From positions 2,587,501 through 2,651,500 of the forward strand of contig NZ_CP102278.1 in NCBI RefSeq assembly GCF_025149915.1: a DNA stretch of 64,000 bases. Reading direction: 5' to 3'. The position numbers and the translations under genes are program-made. The notes beneath the pieces are model-generated. The model made no database searches. It had not been told where the DNA came from and saw only the letters and a program-made list of their open reading frames with translations. Shown here in pieces: positions 63,770 to 64,000 of the stretch (position 1 is its first letter; each line of letters begins with the position of its first letter). The DNA is from Coprococcus eutactus. GTDB lineage: Bacteria; Bacillota; Clostridia; Lachnospirales; Lachnospiraceae.

Positions 63770-64000
63770 TCAGCAGAGAAAATCTCTGCACAAGAGCCGA
63801 TAACCTGTTAAAAGTGTGGTCTTTTCTCCGCCATCCCTCGGACGCCTGCGGACTACCGAGCCGATTGTACGGAGTGCCTGATTGAAATTCCGGCTATTCT
63901 CCGCAAAATATCCATTGTCATTGCACCAGTTGCGATATGCCTGATACACGGCTGATGTCCGGCATTCCGCATCCTTCTCCTGTTCCAGAAATTCCTCTAC
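63770..64000 (-). CDS. P4/D5-type phage primase, C-terminal end (cut by window edge)
   Basis: The last 76 codons of a minus-strand gene read VYQAYRNWCNDNGYFAENS, NQALRTIG and EKTTLLTGYRLL. This is the winged-helix end typical of phage/plasmid P4-family primase-helicases. The helicase core lies beyond base 64000. The stop is at 63770. Confidence 0.75.
   Translation of the reverse strand, partial: VEEFLEQEKDAECRTSAVYQAYRNWCNDNGYFAENSRNFNQALRTIGSVVRRRPRDGGEKTTLLTGYRLLCRDFLC

Larger units (their letters stand above)
58720..64000. mobile_element. One end of an integrative element (phage-satellite- or ICE-like), continuing past the window
   Basis: All genes run on the minus strand: a D5-type primase end, a small protein, an HK97-type capsid protein, two Xis/HTH proteins, a tyrosine integrase and a DUF4209 gene. 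Near the boundary, TTAGTAGTAA (58733-58742) and TTACTACTAA (58767-58776) form a perfect 10-bp inverted repeat, and GGTAGTAAAA repeats nearby; these may be integrase arm sites. The exact attachment core cannot be fixed because the other end is not visible. Confidence 0.7.

Overview
The window looks like a chromosome segment of an anaerobic, spore-lineage Bacillota, most likely a Lachnospiraceae relative of Coprococcus, Roseburia or Eubacterium. Evidence: AGGAGG-type ribosome sites nearly everywhere, SpoVG, the two-subunit GlgC/GlgD pair, MurT/GatD, FtsEX with an M23 hydrolase, a DUF6110/P-type ATPase pair, GPH transporters with GH36 and GH42 glycosidases, and secreted transglutaminase-like proteins with Fn3-type repeats. 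The genus is inference. I found no rRNA, tRNA or CRISPR array.

Layout. 1-3464 (minus): start of glmU, spoVG and the glycogen operon glgCD. 3786-6047: asparaginase II with an unusual acidic tail, and a Fur-family regulator. 6255-13405 (minus): a probable five-gene operon TetR, GT-B-like protein, alpha/beta hydrolase, GPH sugar transporter, alpha-galactosidase. 13688-24385: HelD-like helicase, a secreted subtilisin split by an in-frame amber codon, a DUF11 protein with a sigma-K-like promoter, an ABC exporter pair and a patatin/histidine-phosphatase fusion. 24906-31855 (minus): EamA permease, an SGNH/MBOAT acyl-transfer pair, and the cell-division set M23 hydrolase, ftsX, ftsE. 32260-36777 (plus): uracil permease, upp, nth, citrate synthase. 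36947-46385: thioredoxin, DUF6110 plus P-type ATPase, a CmpB-like membrane protein, and two paralogous secreted transglutaminase-like proteins, one with five tandem CHCC repeats. 46801-58604: GH42 beta-galactosidase, PPK2-type polyphosphate:AMP phosphotransferase, a tandem pair of apparent small-RNA genes, gatD/murT, an AraC regulator divergent from a GH5 glucanase, RlmD-type methyltransferase, a tRNA-editing deacylase and a low-molecular-weight phosphatase. About 58720-64000 is one end of an integrative element: integrase, two Xis/HTH proteins, an HK97-type capsid protein, a P4/D5-type primase end and an AT-rich DUF4209 gene with an RNxxAHG HEPN-like motif.

How the genes fit together. Much of the window serves carbohydrate capture (GH36, GH42, GH5, GPH transporter), glycogen storage, envelope construction and division, and pyrimidine salvage (uraA-upp). 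The strongest candidates for something undescribed are: (1) twin small-RNA genes at 50808-51214, each with an extended -10 promoter, a hairpin whose stem differs in sequence while a CCCA loop is kept, and an identical terminator; (2) the DUF4209/HEPN-like gene beside the integrase; (3) a GatD lacking its nucleophilic cysteine; (4) the amber-interrupted subtilisin; (5) the patatin/phosphatase fusion. All functional statements come from reading motifs and from family knowledge; no database search was run.
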